Shown here one piece after another: positions 29,697 through 39,606 of a DNA stretch of 64,000 nt (position 1 is the first letter of the stretch; every line of letters begins with the position of its first letter). The notes under the pieces are model-generated. The model was not told the DNA's origin. It searched no databases and worked only from the letters and a program-made list of their open reading frames with translations. The stretch is from Ligilactobacillus ubinensis. GTDB lineage: Bacteria > Bacillota > Bacilli > Lactobacillales > Lactobacillaceae. Made by a program: the position numbers and the translations under genes. The stretch is taken from assembly GCF_024160875.1 (NCBI RefSeq), contig NZ_JAIULA010000002.1:1-64000 (forward strand), read 5' to 3'.

Positions 29697-30326
29697 TTAT
29701 TTTGTTCCAAAGAGCCGATCTCCAGCATCACCTAGTCCTGGAACAATATAACACTGCTCGTTTAAATGATCATCTAAAGCAGCAGAAAAAATATCGATGT
29801 CAGGATGGGCATCACGCAAGGCTTTAACTCCCTCTGGAGCAGCTACCAAACATACAAATTTAATTGATTGCGCCCCTCTTTTTTTCAATGCATCAACAGC
29901 CATAATTGCTGACCCACCTGTCGCTAACATTGGATCAACAATAAACATTTCTCGATTTTCTAGATCGTCTGGCATTTTAACAAAATATTCATGTGGTTTC
30001 ATTGTTTCTTCATCACGATACATCCCTATATGGCCGACTTTAGCTGCCGGAATTAATTCTAAAATTCCATCTACCATTCCTAAACCAGCACGTAGAATTG
30101 GAACAATCACTACTTTTTTCCCAGCTAATCTTTTTTGAACTGTTTTGCCCATTGGTGTCTCAATTTCTACATCTTCTAATGGCATATCTCGCGAAACTTC
30201 ATATGCCATTAATTCAGCAATTTCATTAACGCATTGCCGAAATTCTCGTGTACCGCAATTCTTATTACGAATAATCGTTAGCTTATGCTGAATTAGTGGA
30301 TGATCCAGTACTTCAAATTTTCCCAT
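29697..30326 (-). CDS. upp: Uracil phosphoribosyltransferase
   Basis: Salvages uracil to UMP with PRPP. The 209-residue form starts at [17 protein letters not shown], with AGGAG upstream. The PRPP-binding loop is [16 protein letters not shown], and the C-terminal uracil-contact loop is [17 protein letters not shown]. It is the last gene of the tdk-prfA-prmC-sua5-upp set. Confidence 0.96.
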   Translation of the reverse strand: MGKFEVLDHPLIQHKLTIIRNKNCGTREFRQCVNEIAELMAYEVSRDMPLEDVEIETPMGKTVQKRLAGKKVVIVPILRAGLGMVDGILELIPAAKVGHIGMYRDEETMKPHEYFVKMPDDLENREMFIVDPMLATGGSAIMAVDALKKRGAQSIKFVCLVAAPEGVKALRDAHPDIDIFSAALDDHLNEQCYIVPGLGDAGDRLFGTK

Positions 30327-30410
30327 GATTAACACTCCTATTAATTAATTACAACCATATCTATTCTAAACGATATTTCTTGTGCTGACTAGCAATAAAT
30401 TGCATAATTT

Positions 30411-31421
30411 CTATTCAAAGTATTGATTACTTGCTGCTTTTTTTAATCTATTCATATATGCCATTCCCAATCCATCTTCTGGAAATTCTGCAACCAGTAT
30501 GGTTTTAACTTCATTCATTTCATCAAAATACCGTAATCCTGCGAATAAACGCCGACTAGCCATTACAACATCTTTACCTAGATCATAACTATACTCATTT
30601 TTTTTGTATGATGCCAAAATATCACTTGTTGCCATGACTCCTATAGGATCTTTTTGTTTCTCTGTCCATTCAAATACACTTTGCCATTGATTAGGACGGA
30701 CAATCAACACTTTAGCGTCTGGGGCATAATGTCTATATTTCATTCCTGGAGCCTTTGGAATTTCACTGTTTTTCACAGTATGTTTATCAGAAATGACCTT
30801 TTCACCTAAAACATCTTCAATTTCTGTTACATCCACACCACCTGGCCGTAAAATGGTTGGTTTTTCAGTGCTTAAATCTAATATAGTGGACTCAACTCCA
30901 ACTTGTGTTGGCCCGTCATCTACTATTCCCGCAATACGACCTTCAAGATCATGAAAAACATGTTGTGCTGTTGTGGGACTAGGTTTTCCCGATGAGTTAG
31001 CTGACGGACCTACTATCGGAACACCTGCTAATTCTATTAACTTTCGAGTTACATTATTAGCAGGGCATCTAAATGCAGCAGTTGTTAAGCCTCCTGTTAC
31101 AGCGTTTGGAAGTGACCCTGGTTTAATGTCAAAAACTAATGTTAAAGATCCTGGCCAAAATTTAGCAATTACTTTCCTTGCTTTCGAAGATAATGGTCCT
31201 GTATATTTTGTTATCATCTTTTCTGAAGCAACTGTTACAATGAGTGGATTGTCAGATGGGCGACCTTTAGCTAAATAGACACGCTTTACTGCTTGTTCAT
31301 TTGTTGCATCTGCACCTAGACCATAGACCGTTTCTGTCGGAAAAGCGATTAATTCTCCTAATTTTAACTCTTTAGCAGCTATCTTTACTTCATTAGGCTG
31401 ATATATTTTTGTTATTAACAT
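30411..31421 (-). CDS. L-threonylcarbamoyladenylate synthase, Sua5 type
   Basis: Makes threonylcarbamoyl-AMP from threonine, bicarbonate and ATP for the t6A37 modification of ANN-decoding tRNAs. The YrdC domain fills about 1-210 (GELIAFPTETVYGLGADA, AKGRPSDNPLIV, GPSANSSGKPSPTTA), and a Sua5 C-terminal domain (PGMKYRHYAPDAKV onward) ends the 336 residues. The two-domain form is the Sua5/YwlC type. Confidence 0.94.
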   Translation of the reverse strand: MLITKIYQPNEVKIAAKELKLGELIAFPTETVYGLGADATNEQAVKRVYLAKGRPSDNPLIVTVASEKMITKYTGPLSSKARKVIAKFWPGSLTLVFDIKPGSLPNAVTGGLTTAAFRCPANNVTRKLIELAGVPIVGPSANSSGKPSPTTAQHVFHDLEGRIAGIVDDGPTQVGVESTILDLSTEKPTILRPGGVDVTEIEDVLGEKVISDKHTVKNSEIPKAPGMKYRHYAPDAKVLIVRPNQWQSVFEWTEKQKDPIGVMATSDILASYKKNEYSYDLGKDVVMASRRLFAGLRYFDEMNEVKTILVAEFPEDGLGMAYMNRLKKAASNQYFE

Positions 31422-31455
31422 TTTTATATTTTTCCTTTCTATATTTAAGCAACAA

Positions 31456-32295
31456 CTAAAATTTTACTCGTACCATCCGATCATTTCCTAAAATATCTTT
31501 TTTCAAAGTCACTGTGGCATGTTTAAATTTATTCTTAAATATTTCCAAAACAGCTTCACCTTGTTTAAACCCAATTTCTACATATAATCGCGTATTTTGT
31601 TTTAAGTATGGTTTAATCTCAGTCGCCAATCTTTGATAAATAGCTAAGCCATGATTATCCGCAAATAGTGCCATCTGTGGCTCATATTTTTTAACACTTT
31701 CATCCATAAAGCTTTCTTCATCATAAGCTATATAGGGCGGATTAGATACAATAATGTCGTATTTTTCCTCTAATGAAGAAAACAAATCACTTTGTTTTAG
31801 ATTAAGCATTAAATTTAATGCTTGCGCATTTTTTTGAGCTACTGCCAATGCTTTTGTTGAAATATCAGTTGCGGTGATATTAAAATCTGGCCGTTGCCTT
31901 TTAAGTGCTAATCCAATTGCACCACTTCCAGTTCCTATATCCACTATTTTCAAATTTCTTTTTTGGGTACAATCTGTCAAAATCCATTCCACTAATTCTT
32001 CTGTTTCTGGTCTTGGAATTAATGTATCTGCATTGACTTTAAGTTGTAATCCAAAAAAATTTGTATAGCCTAACAAATATTGTGGTGGATACCCTTCACA
32101 GCATTTCTTGATGTTCTTTTGAAATATTTCCCACTCATCTAGTGGCATAATTTCTTGATAATTCATCAATAGATGTGTCAAATTCCAGTGCATTTGTCCT
32201 AATAACAAGAACTGCACATCTTCTTTTGCCTTACCATGTTGTTCACTAAAAGAAAAAGCCCATTTCTGAGCTTCAAAAAAAGTTATCTTATGCAT
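31456..32295 (-). CDS. prmC: Release factor glutamine methyltransferase PrmC
   Basis: N5-methylates the Gln of the GGQ motif in release factors. The start [12 protein letters not shown] gives 279 residues and overlaps prfA by 8 bases. The SAM-binding motif is [14 protein letters not shown], and the substrate-Gln motif is [13 protein letters not shown]. Its position right after prfA, its substrate, supports the name. Confidence 0.94.
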   Translation of the reverse strand: MHKITFFEAQKWAFSFSEQHGKAKEDVQFLLLGQMHWNLTHLLMNYQEIMPLDEWEIFQKNIKKCCEGYPPQYLLGYTNFFGLQLKVNADTLIPRPETEELVEWILTDCTQKRNLKIVDIGTGSGAIGLALKRQRPDFNITATDISTKALAVAQKNAQALNLMLNLKQSDLFSSLEEKYDIIVSNPPYIAYDEESFMDESVKKYEPQMALFADNHGLAIYQRLATEIKPYLKQNTRLYVEIGFKQGEAVLEIFKNKFKHATVTLKKDILGNDRMVRVKF

Positions 32296-33373
32296 TTTGC
32301 AAGTTCTCCAAAGCTTTTGTTTGTTCAAACAAAATAAGTGCAGCAATTACGTCGTCTAACTCGCCATTAATAATCCGATCTAATTTATTTAAAGATAAAC
32401 CAATTCGATGATCAGTAACTCTATTTTGTGGATAATTATATGTTCTTATTCTTTCTGAACGATCACCTGTTCCAACTGCAGATTTACGGTTTTCATCATA
32501 GGCATTTTGTTCTTGCGAAGAATAAAAGTCATATACCCTGGCTCTTAAAATTTGCATAGCTTTTTCTCTGTTTTGCTGTTGTGATCTTTGATCTTGCATA
32601 GCTACAACAATTCCTGTTGGTAAGTGCGTCATTCGAACCGCAGAAGATGTTTTATTGATATGTTGTCCACCTGCACCAGAAGAACGATACACATCAACCC
32701 GAATATCCTTAGGATCAATATCAATTTCAACATCTTTAGCCTCTGGCATTACTACTACTGTCGCAGTTGAAGTATGAACACGTCCTGCAGATTCAGTTAC
32801 AGGTATCCGTTGAACGCGATGAGCCCCACTTTCGTACTTAAGTTTAGAATATACATTTTTACCGTTAATAACCATTGCTATTTCTTTAAAGCCACCAACC
32901 TCAGTTGTATTTTTATCAATAACTTCAATTGACCAGCCTTGCCGTTCAGCATATTTCGAATACATATTGAACAAATCGCCAGCAAATAAACTAGCTTCAT
33001 CTCCACCTGCTGCACCTCTGATTTCCATGATAATATTTTTATCATCATTAGGGTCTTTAGGAATCAAGAGTACTTTAATTTCATCTTCTAATTTTTGTTT
33101 TTTCTCTTTAGAATCTGAAAGTTCTCCCTTTACCATTTCTGTCATTTCATCATCATCTAGACCATCGTTTAACATAGCCTCATCGTCTTTAATTGTTTGA
33201 ACTACTTCTTTATATTGATTGTATTTTTCAACCGTTTCTCGTAAATCTGCCATTTCTTTTGAAAGTTCTGTAAATCTTTTCGTATCAGAAATCACTTCTG
33301 GATCAGATAATAATTCACCTAATTCTTCATAGCGATCTTCTAACATTTGTAACCTATCAAACAGCTTATCCAT
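32288..33373 (-). CDS. prfA: Peptide chain release factor 1
   Basis: Terminates translation at UAA and UAG. The GGQ motif is in [12 protein letters not shown], and the codon-recognition region includes [18 protein letters not shown] (PxT-type, RF1-like). The start [11 protein letters not shown] has AAAGGAG upstream and gives 361 residues. It overlaps tdk and prmC by 8 bases each. Confidence 0.96.
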   Translation of the reverse strand: MDKLFDRLQMLEDRYEELGELLSDPEVISDTKRFTELSKEMADLRETVEKYNQYKEVVQTIKDDEAMLNDGLDDDEMTEMVKGELSDSKEKKQKLEDEIKVLLIPKDPNDDKNIIMEIRGAAGGDEASLFAGDLFNMYSKYAERQGWSIEVIDKNTTEVGGFKEIAMVINGKNVYSKLKYESGAHRVQRIPVTESAGRVHTSTATVVVMPEAKDVEIDIDPKDIRVDVYRSSGAGGQHINKTSSAVRMTHLPTGIVVAMQDQRSQQQNREKAMQILRARVYDFYSSQEQNAYDENRKSAVGTGDRSERIRTYNYPQNRVTDHRIGLSLNKLDRIINGELDDVIAALILFEQTKALENLQNA

Positions 33374-33974
33374 TATTTTCTCCTTTATTTTTTCCAAATA
33401 TCAATTCAAATTGTGGATTAAAGTAATGTTTTCTACATACTGGAAAATAAGATTCATTACCACCAATTTTTATTTGCTCGCCTGTGTACACCGCTTCACC
33501 ATTATTTACACGTAGATTCATGGTAGCTTTTTTCTGACAGAACCAGCATATTGTCTTCATCTCTTCAATTTTGTCAGCATATAATAATAAATACTTTGAG
33601 CCTTCAAATAATTCATTTTGAAAATCATTTTTCAATCCAAATGCCATTACTGGGATATGTAATTCATCCACAATTTTTGTCAATTCTAAAACATGATGTT
33701 TTTGTAAAAATTGAGCTTCATCAATTAATAAACAATCCGTTTGAGAATTGCAGTCCTGAACCGTTTTTAAAATATTTGTTTCAGCGAAAATTGGTAACGC
33801 CTTTCTTTTCATACCAATTCTACTAGAAATATACCCCACTTCATCACGATTATCTAAACCACTTGTCATGATAATTACATTCTTATTTTGTTCTTCATAG
33901 TTGTGAGCTACTTTCAATATTTCAATTGTTTTGCCACTATTCATAGCACCATATCGAAAAAAAAGCTGTGCCAA
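33366..33974 (-). CDS. tdk: Thymidine kinase
   Basis: Phosphorylates thymidine in the salvage pathway. The TTG start at 33974 gives [16 protein letters not shown], the standard N terminus of the type II family; an upstream ATG at 34010 would add 12 residues. Walker A is [13 protein letters not shown] carries the catalytic Glu region, and the zinc site uses CWFC and the C-terminal CRKH. The length is about 202 residues. Confidence 0.93.
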   Translation of the reverse strand: MAQLFFRYGAMNSGKTIEILKVAHNYEEQNKNVIIMTSGLDNRDEVGYISSRIGMKRKALPIFAETNILKTVQDCNSQTDCLLIDEAQFLQKHHVLELTKIVDELHIPVMAFGLKNDFQNELFEGSKYLLLYADKIEEMKTICWFCQKKATMNLRVNNGEAVYTGEQIKIGGNESYFPVCRKHYFNPQFELIFGKNKGENNG

Positions 33975-34167
33975 TATCTTCCACACTCCAAATTTATTTT
34001 TCATATTCAAGTATATATGATTTACATCTAAATTTCACCCTTCGTCTTAAAAAAGAAGAAAAATAACCTTTTTTTAATTACATTTAATTTCAAATGTGAT
34101 AACATTTATTTGTTATGATGGTATGTTTCCAAGGGGAAAAATAGCTGTTTTTGTTATTAGTTTTAGT

Positions 34168-34197
34168 CTTTAAACATTAAGACTGTGCTTTTTTTCA
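34168..34197 (+). terminator. Hairpin with T-run upstream of murT
   Basis: GTCTTTAA and TTAAGAC pair around ACA, and GTGC plus seven T follow on the plus strand. No plus-strand gene lies before it, so it may belong to an untranslated leader or a very short transcript. A TATAAT box for murT lies just after it, at 34222-34227. Confidence 0.4.
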
Positions 34198-34253
34198 AGG
34201 GATAACAACTGTGATAGACTTTATAATGAAAATTTAGAACGGGGAATTTAATT

Positions 34254-35603
34254 ATGTCATTAAAAAGTTTTTTAGCTATTGCGGCAGGTAAAAGTTCGCA
34301 CTGGTTTTTGCATAATTTTATGCATGGTGGAACTGCGTTACCTGGAAAAATAACTTTAAAAATTGATCCAAATGTTTTAGAAACTTTAGCCAAAAACTAT
34401 GATATTGTTATCATTACTGGTACAAACGGTAAAACACTGACTACTGCATTAACTGTTAAAGTTTTACAGTCAAAATATCCACACTTACTAACTAATCCGA
34501 GTGGTTCAAACATGAAGCAAGGTATTGTCACTGCTTTTTTGACACATAAAAAAAATAAACATGGCAAAAATCTTGCTATTTTAGAAACTGATGAAGCCAA
34601 TGTTCCAATCATTTCAAAATACATTAAACCAACTGCCTTTGTTATGACTAATCTCTTCCGAGATCAAATGGACCGATATGGCGAAATATATACAACATAT
34701 GAAAAAATCTTAAAAGGTGTTCGTCTGCATCCTGAAGCAACCATTATTGCTAATGGAGATGCACCCATTTTTAATAGCGTAAAACTCCCTAACCCGGTTT
34801 TATATTATGGCTTTGACAATAAGAAGGATCATGAACAACTAGCGCCAGCCAATACTGATGGCTTACTTTGTCCGAAATGCCAACATATTCTGCATTATAA
34901 GAACTTAGTTTACAGTAATCTTGGTAAATATTATTGTCCTAATTGTGATTTTAAGCGTCCTGAATTAGCATGCAAAGTAACTGAAATTTTAACTCAGTCA
35001 CCACAAGAATCAAGATTTAAAATAAACGATACTCCGATTCATTTGCATATCGGTGGCACATATAATATTTATAATACTTTAGCTGCTTATACTGTCGGGA
35101 AATATTTAGATGTAGATTCAAAACAAATAGCTCAAATGTTAGATAATAAAGATGAAAAAGTTTTTGGTCGTCAAGAAACAATCCATGTTGGCGATAAGGA
35201 AATCACTTTAATTCTTGTTAAAAACCCTGTTGGTATTAATCAAGTTCTCGAAATGATTAAAACAGATACTAGTCCTTTTTCGCTAAGTATTCTTCTCAAT
35301 GCTAATTATGCCGATGGTGTTGATACCAGCTGGATTTGGGATGCAAATTTTGAAGATTTACCTTTCGAGCGTATTGGTGCTGTTTTAACTGGAGGAGAAC
35401 GTTATAAAGATATTACGTTTAGAATGAAAGTCGCTGGTGTTCCTGACAATATCTTTACCCAACGCGAGAAGATATTAGATGTTGTTGAAAATATCAAAAC
35501 TATGCCTACCAAAAATGTATATGTCTTAGCTACATATACGGCTGTTTTACAATTACGTAAATTGTTAGCTAGCGCAGGCTATATTTCTGGAGGTATGGAA
35601 TAA
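34254..35603 (+). CDS. murT: Lipid II isoglutaminyl synthase, MurT subunit
   Basis: With GatD it amidates D-Glu in the lipid II stem peptide to D-isoglutamine. The 449-residue protein is Mur-ligase-like: ATP loop IIITGTNGKTLTT, then MDRYGE and the zinc ribbon CPKCQHILHYKN...YYCPNC that marks MurT, and a C-terminal DUF1727 domain. It overlaps gatD by one base. Confidence 0.95.
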   Translation: MSLKSFLAIAAGKSSHWFLHNFMHGGTALPGKITLKIDPNVLETLAKNYDIVIITGTNGKTLTTALTVKVLQSKYPHLLTNPSGSNMKQGIVTAFLTHKKNKHGKNLAILETDEANVPIISKYIKPTAFVMTNLFRDQMDRYGEIYTTYEKILKGVRLHPEATIIANGDAPIFNSVKLPNPVLYYGFDNKKDHEQLAPANTDGLLCPKCQHILHYKNLVYSNLGKYYCPNCDFKRPELACKVTEILTQSPQESRFKINDTPIHLHIGGTYNIYNTLAAYTVGKYLDVDSKQIAQMLDNKDEKVFGRQETIHVGDKEITLILVKNPVGINQVLEMIKTDTSPFSLSILLNANYADGVDTSWIWDANFEDLPFERIGAVLTGGERYKDITFRMKVAGVPDNIFTQREKILDVVENIKTMPTKNVYVLATYTAVLQLRKLLASAGYISGGME

Positions 35604-36292
35604 TGGCATATTCACTTCATGTTGCACATCTTTATGGTGATCTATTAAACACATATGGCGATATTGGTAATATTTTGGTTATGAAATACTATGCTAAAAA
35701 AATAAATGTGAACTTAACTTCTGAACTCGTTTCACTAGGTCAGCCTTTTGAACCCCAAAAGTATGACTTCGCCTTTTTTGGTGGTGGTCAAGATTATGAG
35801 CAAATGATTGTTTCAAAAGATATCCAAGCTAAAAAAGACGATTTAATTTCATTTATCGAAGATGGTGGCCCTGTTCTTGCAATTTGTGGAGGCTATCAAT
35901 TATTAGGTGAATACTACATTGGAGCCGATGGTCAGAGAATTAATGGTATTCACGCCTTAGATCATCATACTGAAAGTCAAGATAATAATCGCTTTATTGG
36001 TGATATTACTATTCACAATGAACAACTTGATGAAACCTATATTGGATTTGAGAATCATAATGGTATGACTTACTTAGGAAAAGGTGAACAACCTTTAGGT
36101 AAAGTTGTTTTTGGTCATGGAAATAACGGTTCTGATCGTTCAGAAGGCGCTATCTATAAGAATACTTATTGTTCTTACTTTCACGGTCCTATCCTTGCAC
36201 GCAATCATAACTTAGCAAAGCATTTACTATTAATAGCTTTAAAACGTAAGTTCCCAGATGTCGATTTTACAATTCCAGCAGATATTGACTAA
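35603..36292 (+). CDS. gatD: Lipid II isoglutaminyl synthase, glutaminase subunit GatD
   Basis: The class I glutaminase that supplies ammonia to MurT. The nucleophile Cys is in PVLAICGGYQLLG near residue 94, and the His is in SYFHGPILARNH. The 229 residues begin MAYSLHVAHLYGDLLNTYGDIGN, characteristic of the family. It follows murT with overlapping stop and start. Confidence 0.95.
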   Translation: MAYSLHVAHLYGDLLNTYGDIGNILVMKYYAKKINVNLTSELVSLGQPFEPQKYDFAFFGGGQDYEQMIVSKDIQAKKDDLISFIEDGGPVLAICGGYQLLGEYYIGADGQRINGIHALDHHTESQDNNRFIGDITIHNEQLDETYIGFENHNGMTYLGKGEQPLGKVVFGHGNNGSDRSEGAIYKNTYCSYFHGPILARNHNLAKHLLLIALKRKFPDVDFTIPADID

Positions 36293-36303
36293 TTTTTTAT
36301 AAT

Positions 36304-36349
36304 AAATAAGCTTGAGATTTGAACTTTCTTCAAAATCTCAAGCTTATTT
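36304..36349. terminator. Bidirectional terminator between gatD and manA
   Basis: A perfect 17-bp stem: AAATAAGCTTGAGATTT (36304-36320) with its complement at 36333-36349. Both convergent genes can use it. Confidence 0.85.
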
Positions 36350-36382
36350 ACTATCAACTGATAACCATAAAATTAAGTATTG

Positions 36383-37348
36383 TTATTCTTTTCTTCCAGG
36401 ATTTGAGGAAATAATATCCATCGTACCTTCAATTGACCATTCTTTAACCTCAAACGGCAAGATAAAATGTATACCTTTTTTTAGTTTATACTGTTGTTCA
36501 TTTACAGTTAAAACCCCCTGCCCTTCAATAACTGATACTAAAGTATATAATGCATCCTGACGTTTAATCGTTCCTTTGCCGCCATTTAAGCGCCAACGTT
36601 CCACCGTAAAGAAGTCTGTTTTTACAAATCTTGTGATTTCAATATCATCAGCCATAGTTGTCTTTTGAACTAATTTTGGATCGACATGCGGCACATTAAT
36701 AACATCAATTGATTGTTTTAAATGTAACTCTCTTTTTTTACCTGTCTTTGCATCTACCCTATCAAAATCATATAACCGATACGTAGTGTCTGAGCTTTGT
36801 TGCGTTTCCAAAACCATAATACCTTTTCCGATTGCGTGAACTGTTCCACTAGGTACATATAGAAAATCGCCAGGTTTAACTGGAACATGCCGCAAAAGTT
36901 TATCCCACTTTCCGTTTTCAATCCATTCAGCTAATTCTGCTCGTGTTTTGGCATGATGACCATAAATCATCTCAGCCCCCTCATCTGCAGCCAATACATA
37001 CCAACATTCTGTTTTTCCTAATTCATGTTCATGTTTTAGTGCATATGTATCGTCAGGATGCACTTGTACCGATAAATCCTCACGTGCATCTAATATTTTA
37101 GTTAAAAGAGGAAAAACATCTTCTTTAGCGTTACCAAATATTTCTCGATGTTGATCCCATAGTTCAGCTAAATTCATTCCTGTATACGGGCCATTTTCAA
37201 CAACCGAGGTTCCGTGTGGATGAGCAGAGATAGCCCAACATTCACCAGTTCTATCACTAGGAATATCATAACCATATACTTTATTTAATTTGTTGCCACC
37301 CCAAATTTTTTCTTGAAAATATGGTTTTAAAAAAATAGGTTGTTTCAT
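36383..37348 (-). CDS. manA: Mannose-6-phosphate isomerase, class I
   Basis: Interconverts mannose-6-P and fructose-6-P and needs zinc. The 321-residue Gram-positive short form shows the cupin metal motif LSVQVHPDDTYA with KTECWYVL, and YVPSGTVHAIGKGIMVLE. It starts at MKQPIFLKPYFQEKIWGG. It is last in a row with the serine hydrolase and the histidine phosphatase. Confidence 0.93.
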   Translation of the reverse strand: MKQPIFLKPYFQEKIWGGNKLNKVYGYDIPSDRTGECWAISAHPHGTSVVENGPYTGMNLAELWDQHREIFGNAKEDVFPLLTKILDAREDLSVQVHPDDTYALKHEHELGKTECWYVLAADEGAEMIYGHHAKTRAELAEWIENGKWDKLLRHVPVKPGDFLYVPSGTVHAIGKGIMVLETQQSSDTTYRLYDFDRVDAKTGKKRELHLKQSIDVINVPHVDPKLVQKTTMADDIEITRFVKTDFFTVERWRLNGGKGTIKRQDALYTLVSVIEGQGVLTVNEQQYKLKKGIHFILPFEVKEWSIEGTMDIISSNPGRKE

Positions 37349-37349
37349 G

Positions 37350-38384
37350 TTAAAAATCCTCCTTATTTGTTTCCATTTCTTCTTTTAAATAGTTTTCAAT
37401 TAAAGCATCACGACGTTGTAAAAAAATTTCATTATCTGCATTGGGATGGATACGGTTAGTCAATACAATTAAAGCTGACTGCTTTATCTTATTAATAAGT
37501 ATAAATGTACCAGTGTACCCCGTATGATATAAACAAGGGGTCTTATCTGGCATATATCTTAAGTCCCAACCATATGACCTACCTAATTTTCGTGTGGGTG
37601 TCTGGTCTTTGAAGAAATCATCTATAGTCTTGTTATTTAATATATGTTTGTTCTCTTCATTACTCATAAACCACTGCGTAAATTTAACTAGATCATGTAA
37701 ACTCATGAATAAACCAGCTGATCCACAATGCTCACCTAAAATATATGCCTTTGGATCATGAACCTTTCCACATATCAAACCACGTTTTAGATTCATTTCT
37801 GTTGGGACACATCTTTTTGAATCTGGATTAAATGTACTCTCCGTTAGTCCTAATGGCACTAGAACATTTTTAAAGATAACTTTTTGAACAGCTTCATGAT
37901 AAATATTTTCAATTATCTGTCCTAGTAAAATAAAACCAACATCAGTATAAACAACCTTTTTTTCAAAATTTTCTCCAACCTTAAGAGTATACAAAGCTCG
38001 TAATAATTCTTCAGCAGGTAGTTGATTCCGATTTTTTATATATCCAGTTAATCCAGAAGTATGGGTTAACAAGTGTCTTATAGTTACACGTTTATCTTTA
38101 AATTCAGGTAAATAAAGATATATAGGGTCATCAACATGTAACTTATTAGCTTGAATCAATTGCATAATTACAGTTGTTGTCCCTATAACCTTAGTTAAAG
38201 ATGCAATATCATATAACATATTTGGAACTAATAATTCTTTTTTGGGAATTACCTGTTTATATCCAAAAGATTCCGCTTGCAATTTTCCATGCTGCAACAT
38301 TGCATATGATACACCTGGAACTACCTTATCTTCTTGCAAAGAATGCAATAACGCAACTGTACTTGCATTAAACATTTTATCCAT
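37350..38384 (-). CDS. Serine hydrolase of the class C beta-lactamase fold
   Basis: A 344-residue protein of the PBP4*/EstB-like group. The SxxK motif is S62-L-T-K65 in YDIASLTKVIG, the Tyr motif is in VVYTDVGFILLG, and the third motif is HTGYTG near 290. No signal peptide or membrane segment is seen, so it is likely cytoplasmic; an esterase or peptidase is more likely than a resistance beta-lactamase. It lies between manA and a phosphatase gene and overlaps the latter by 8 bases. Confidence 0.88.
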   Translation of the reverse strand: MDKMFNASTVALLHSLQEDKVVPGVSYAMLQHGKLQAESFGYKQVIPKKELLVPNMLYDIASLTKVIGTTTVIMQLIQANKLHVDDPIYLYLPEFKDKRVTIRHLLTHTSGLTGYIKNRNQLPAEELLRALYTLKVGENFEKKVVYTDVGFILLGQIIENIYHEAVQKVIFKNVLVPLGLTESTFNPDSKRCVPTEMNLKRGLICGKVHDPKAYILGEHCGSAGLFMSLHDLVKFTQWFMSNEENKHILNNKTIDDFFKDQTPTRKLGRSYGWDLRYMPDKTPCLYHTGYTGTFILINKIKQSALIVLTNRIHPNADNEIFLQRRDALIENYLKEEMETNKEDF

Positions 38385-39048
38385 CCTTTTTATCCATCTT
38401 TAATTTATTAACATAGATAACTTTAAATTGTCCATCTATATAATCTACTCTACTTGCACGCGAATTATCAAGCAAGAAAAGAGGGACATCGCCTCTTAAA
38501 CTTTCTATAAAATTAGATAGAATAAGGCCATGCGTAACAATTAAAATATTACCACCTTTTTCTTCATATTCTTTAGCTATGCCAGAAAGAGTACGCATCA
38601 TTCTTTGTGCTAAGTGTGTGGAATCCTCAATTATTTCGTCGCTATCCATAAAGCGAAAAAGTTCTGTTAATTCTGCAACATGCTCATCGTTCATCAATGC
38701 TTGTACAATACGCCGTACCCCGAGCGCTCGTAATGCAGTTGAAATCATTTTAATATTTTTAGCTTCTTCAAAACGACCAAAACTTATTTCACGTAACCCT
38801 GGTTCTTGATATACACTAGGAAAATAACGTTCATTTTCATTCAAAATATATTGGGCTGTTTCACGCGTTCGTTTTAAATCACTTGTATAGACTGCTTCAA
38901 ATTTTACATTTTTTAATTCTTTACCTAATCTTCGTGCCATACGAATCCCCCGTTTAGTAAGTGGCGAATTTGTCACCCCTTGCAAGCGTTTATAACGGTT
39001 CAATTTTGTTTGTCCATGTCTAACCAAATAAAAGTGTACTGTTGCCAC
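38377..39048 (-). CDS. Histidine phosphatase family protein (phosphoglycerate mutase-like)
   Basis: A 223-residue cytoplasmic phosphatase. The phospho-accepting His11 is in FYLVRHGQTKLN, the second His is in LIVTHGLILSN, and YTSDLKRTRETA is the conserved Arg helix. Such proteins act on varied sugar phosphates or nucleotides; this one is not the glycolytic mutase. First gene of the unit with the serine hydrolase and manA. Confidence 0.88.
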   Translation of the reverse strand: MATVHFYLVRHGQTKLNRYKRLQGVTNSPLTKRGIRMARRLGKELKNVKFEAVYTSDLKRTRETAQYILNENERYFPSVYQEPGLREISFGRFEEAKNIKMISTALRALGVRRIVQALMNDEHVAELTELFRFMDSDEIIEDSTHLAQRMMRTLSGIAKEYEEKGGNILIVTHGLILSNFIESLRGDVPLFLLDNSRASRVDYIDGQFKVIYVNKLKMDKKDG

Positions 39049-39206
39049 GATTCCACCTCCCCTTTTTTGTAGATGATATCTTAATTATATACTTTGTTTA
39101 CAAATGATTCAAAAAATTATTGTTTGTCAACCGTTTCCAAATTTTATTTTTCTGATATTAATTGTTACAATTAATATCAAGGTTATTCTTCCAAGGAGGT
39201 ATATTT

Positions 39207-39536
39207 ATGTCAAGTAATTCAGACTCACTCTTCTTTGTCTTATCTTATCTTAAAAGACATCCTAAAGAAATAATTTTCGCTACCAATGATTATTGTAACG
39301 TTGTTCAAATTTATATTCATGACAACTTTCATATTGCTGATGCTGATATTTATTTTCCTGCAAATCGTCTAATGGTTAATAAACTTAAAGAGGATTTTCT
39401 TGCACAACATGGAAACCTACTTGATTATTTTTGGGAAAAAAGTGGTCGCGTACTAACTAGTTACCATGAAGTATGGGCAACTACTACTCATTTAACAAAA
39501 CGAGCTGTATATTTAATAGAGCTTTCCTACGAATAA
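39207..39536 (+). CDS. Conserved hypothetical protein, 109 residues
   Basis: The ATG at 39207 has AAGGAGG nine bases upstream, so the in-frame start at 39162 is rejected. MSSNSDSLFFVLSYLKRHPKEIIFATND begins an alpha/beta protein with no membrane segment and no motif I recognise. It is transcribed alone and ends in a very strong terminator. I do not know the family. Confidence 0.7.
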   Translation: MSSNSDSLFFVLSYLKRHPKEIIFATNDYCNVVQIYIHDNFHIADADIYFPANRLMVNKLKEDFLAQHGNLLDYFWEKSGRVLTSYHEVWATTTHLTKRAVYLIELSYE

Positions 39537-39600
39537 AGCTAGCACTTAAGTATAAAATCTGTCAAATTCGACAGATTTTATACTTAATGCTAGCTTTTTT
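39536..39600. terminator. Long perfect hairpin terminator
   Basis: AAGCTAGCA(C)TTAAGT and the rest of a stem of about 27 bp (39536-39563 with 39569-39596), closed by a six-base AAATTC loop and followed by TTTTTT. It ends the hypothetical gene, and on the other strand it can serve the MFS gene. Confidence 0.88.
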
Positions 39601-39606
39601 GTTTTG

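Noticed and set aside
37350-38384. Antibiotic-resistance beta-lactamase
   Set aside because: It has the class C fold motifs but no signal peptide and sits in a carbohydrate/phosphatase unit; an esterase or peptidase-like role is more likely.
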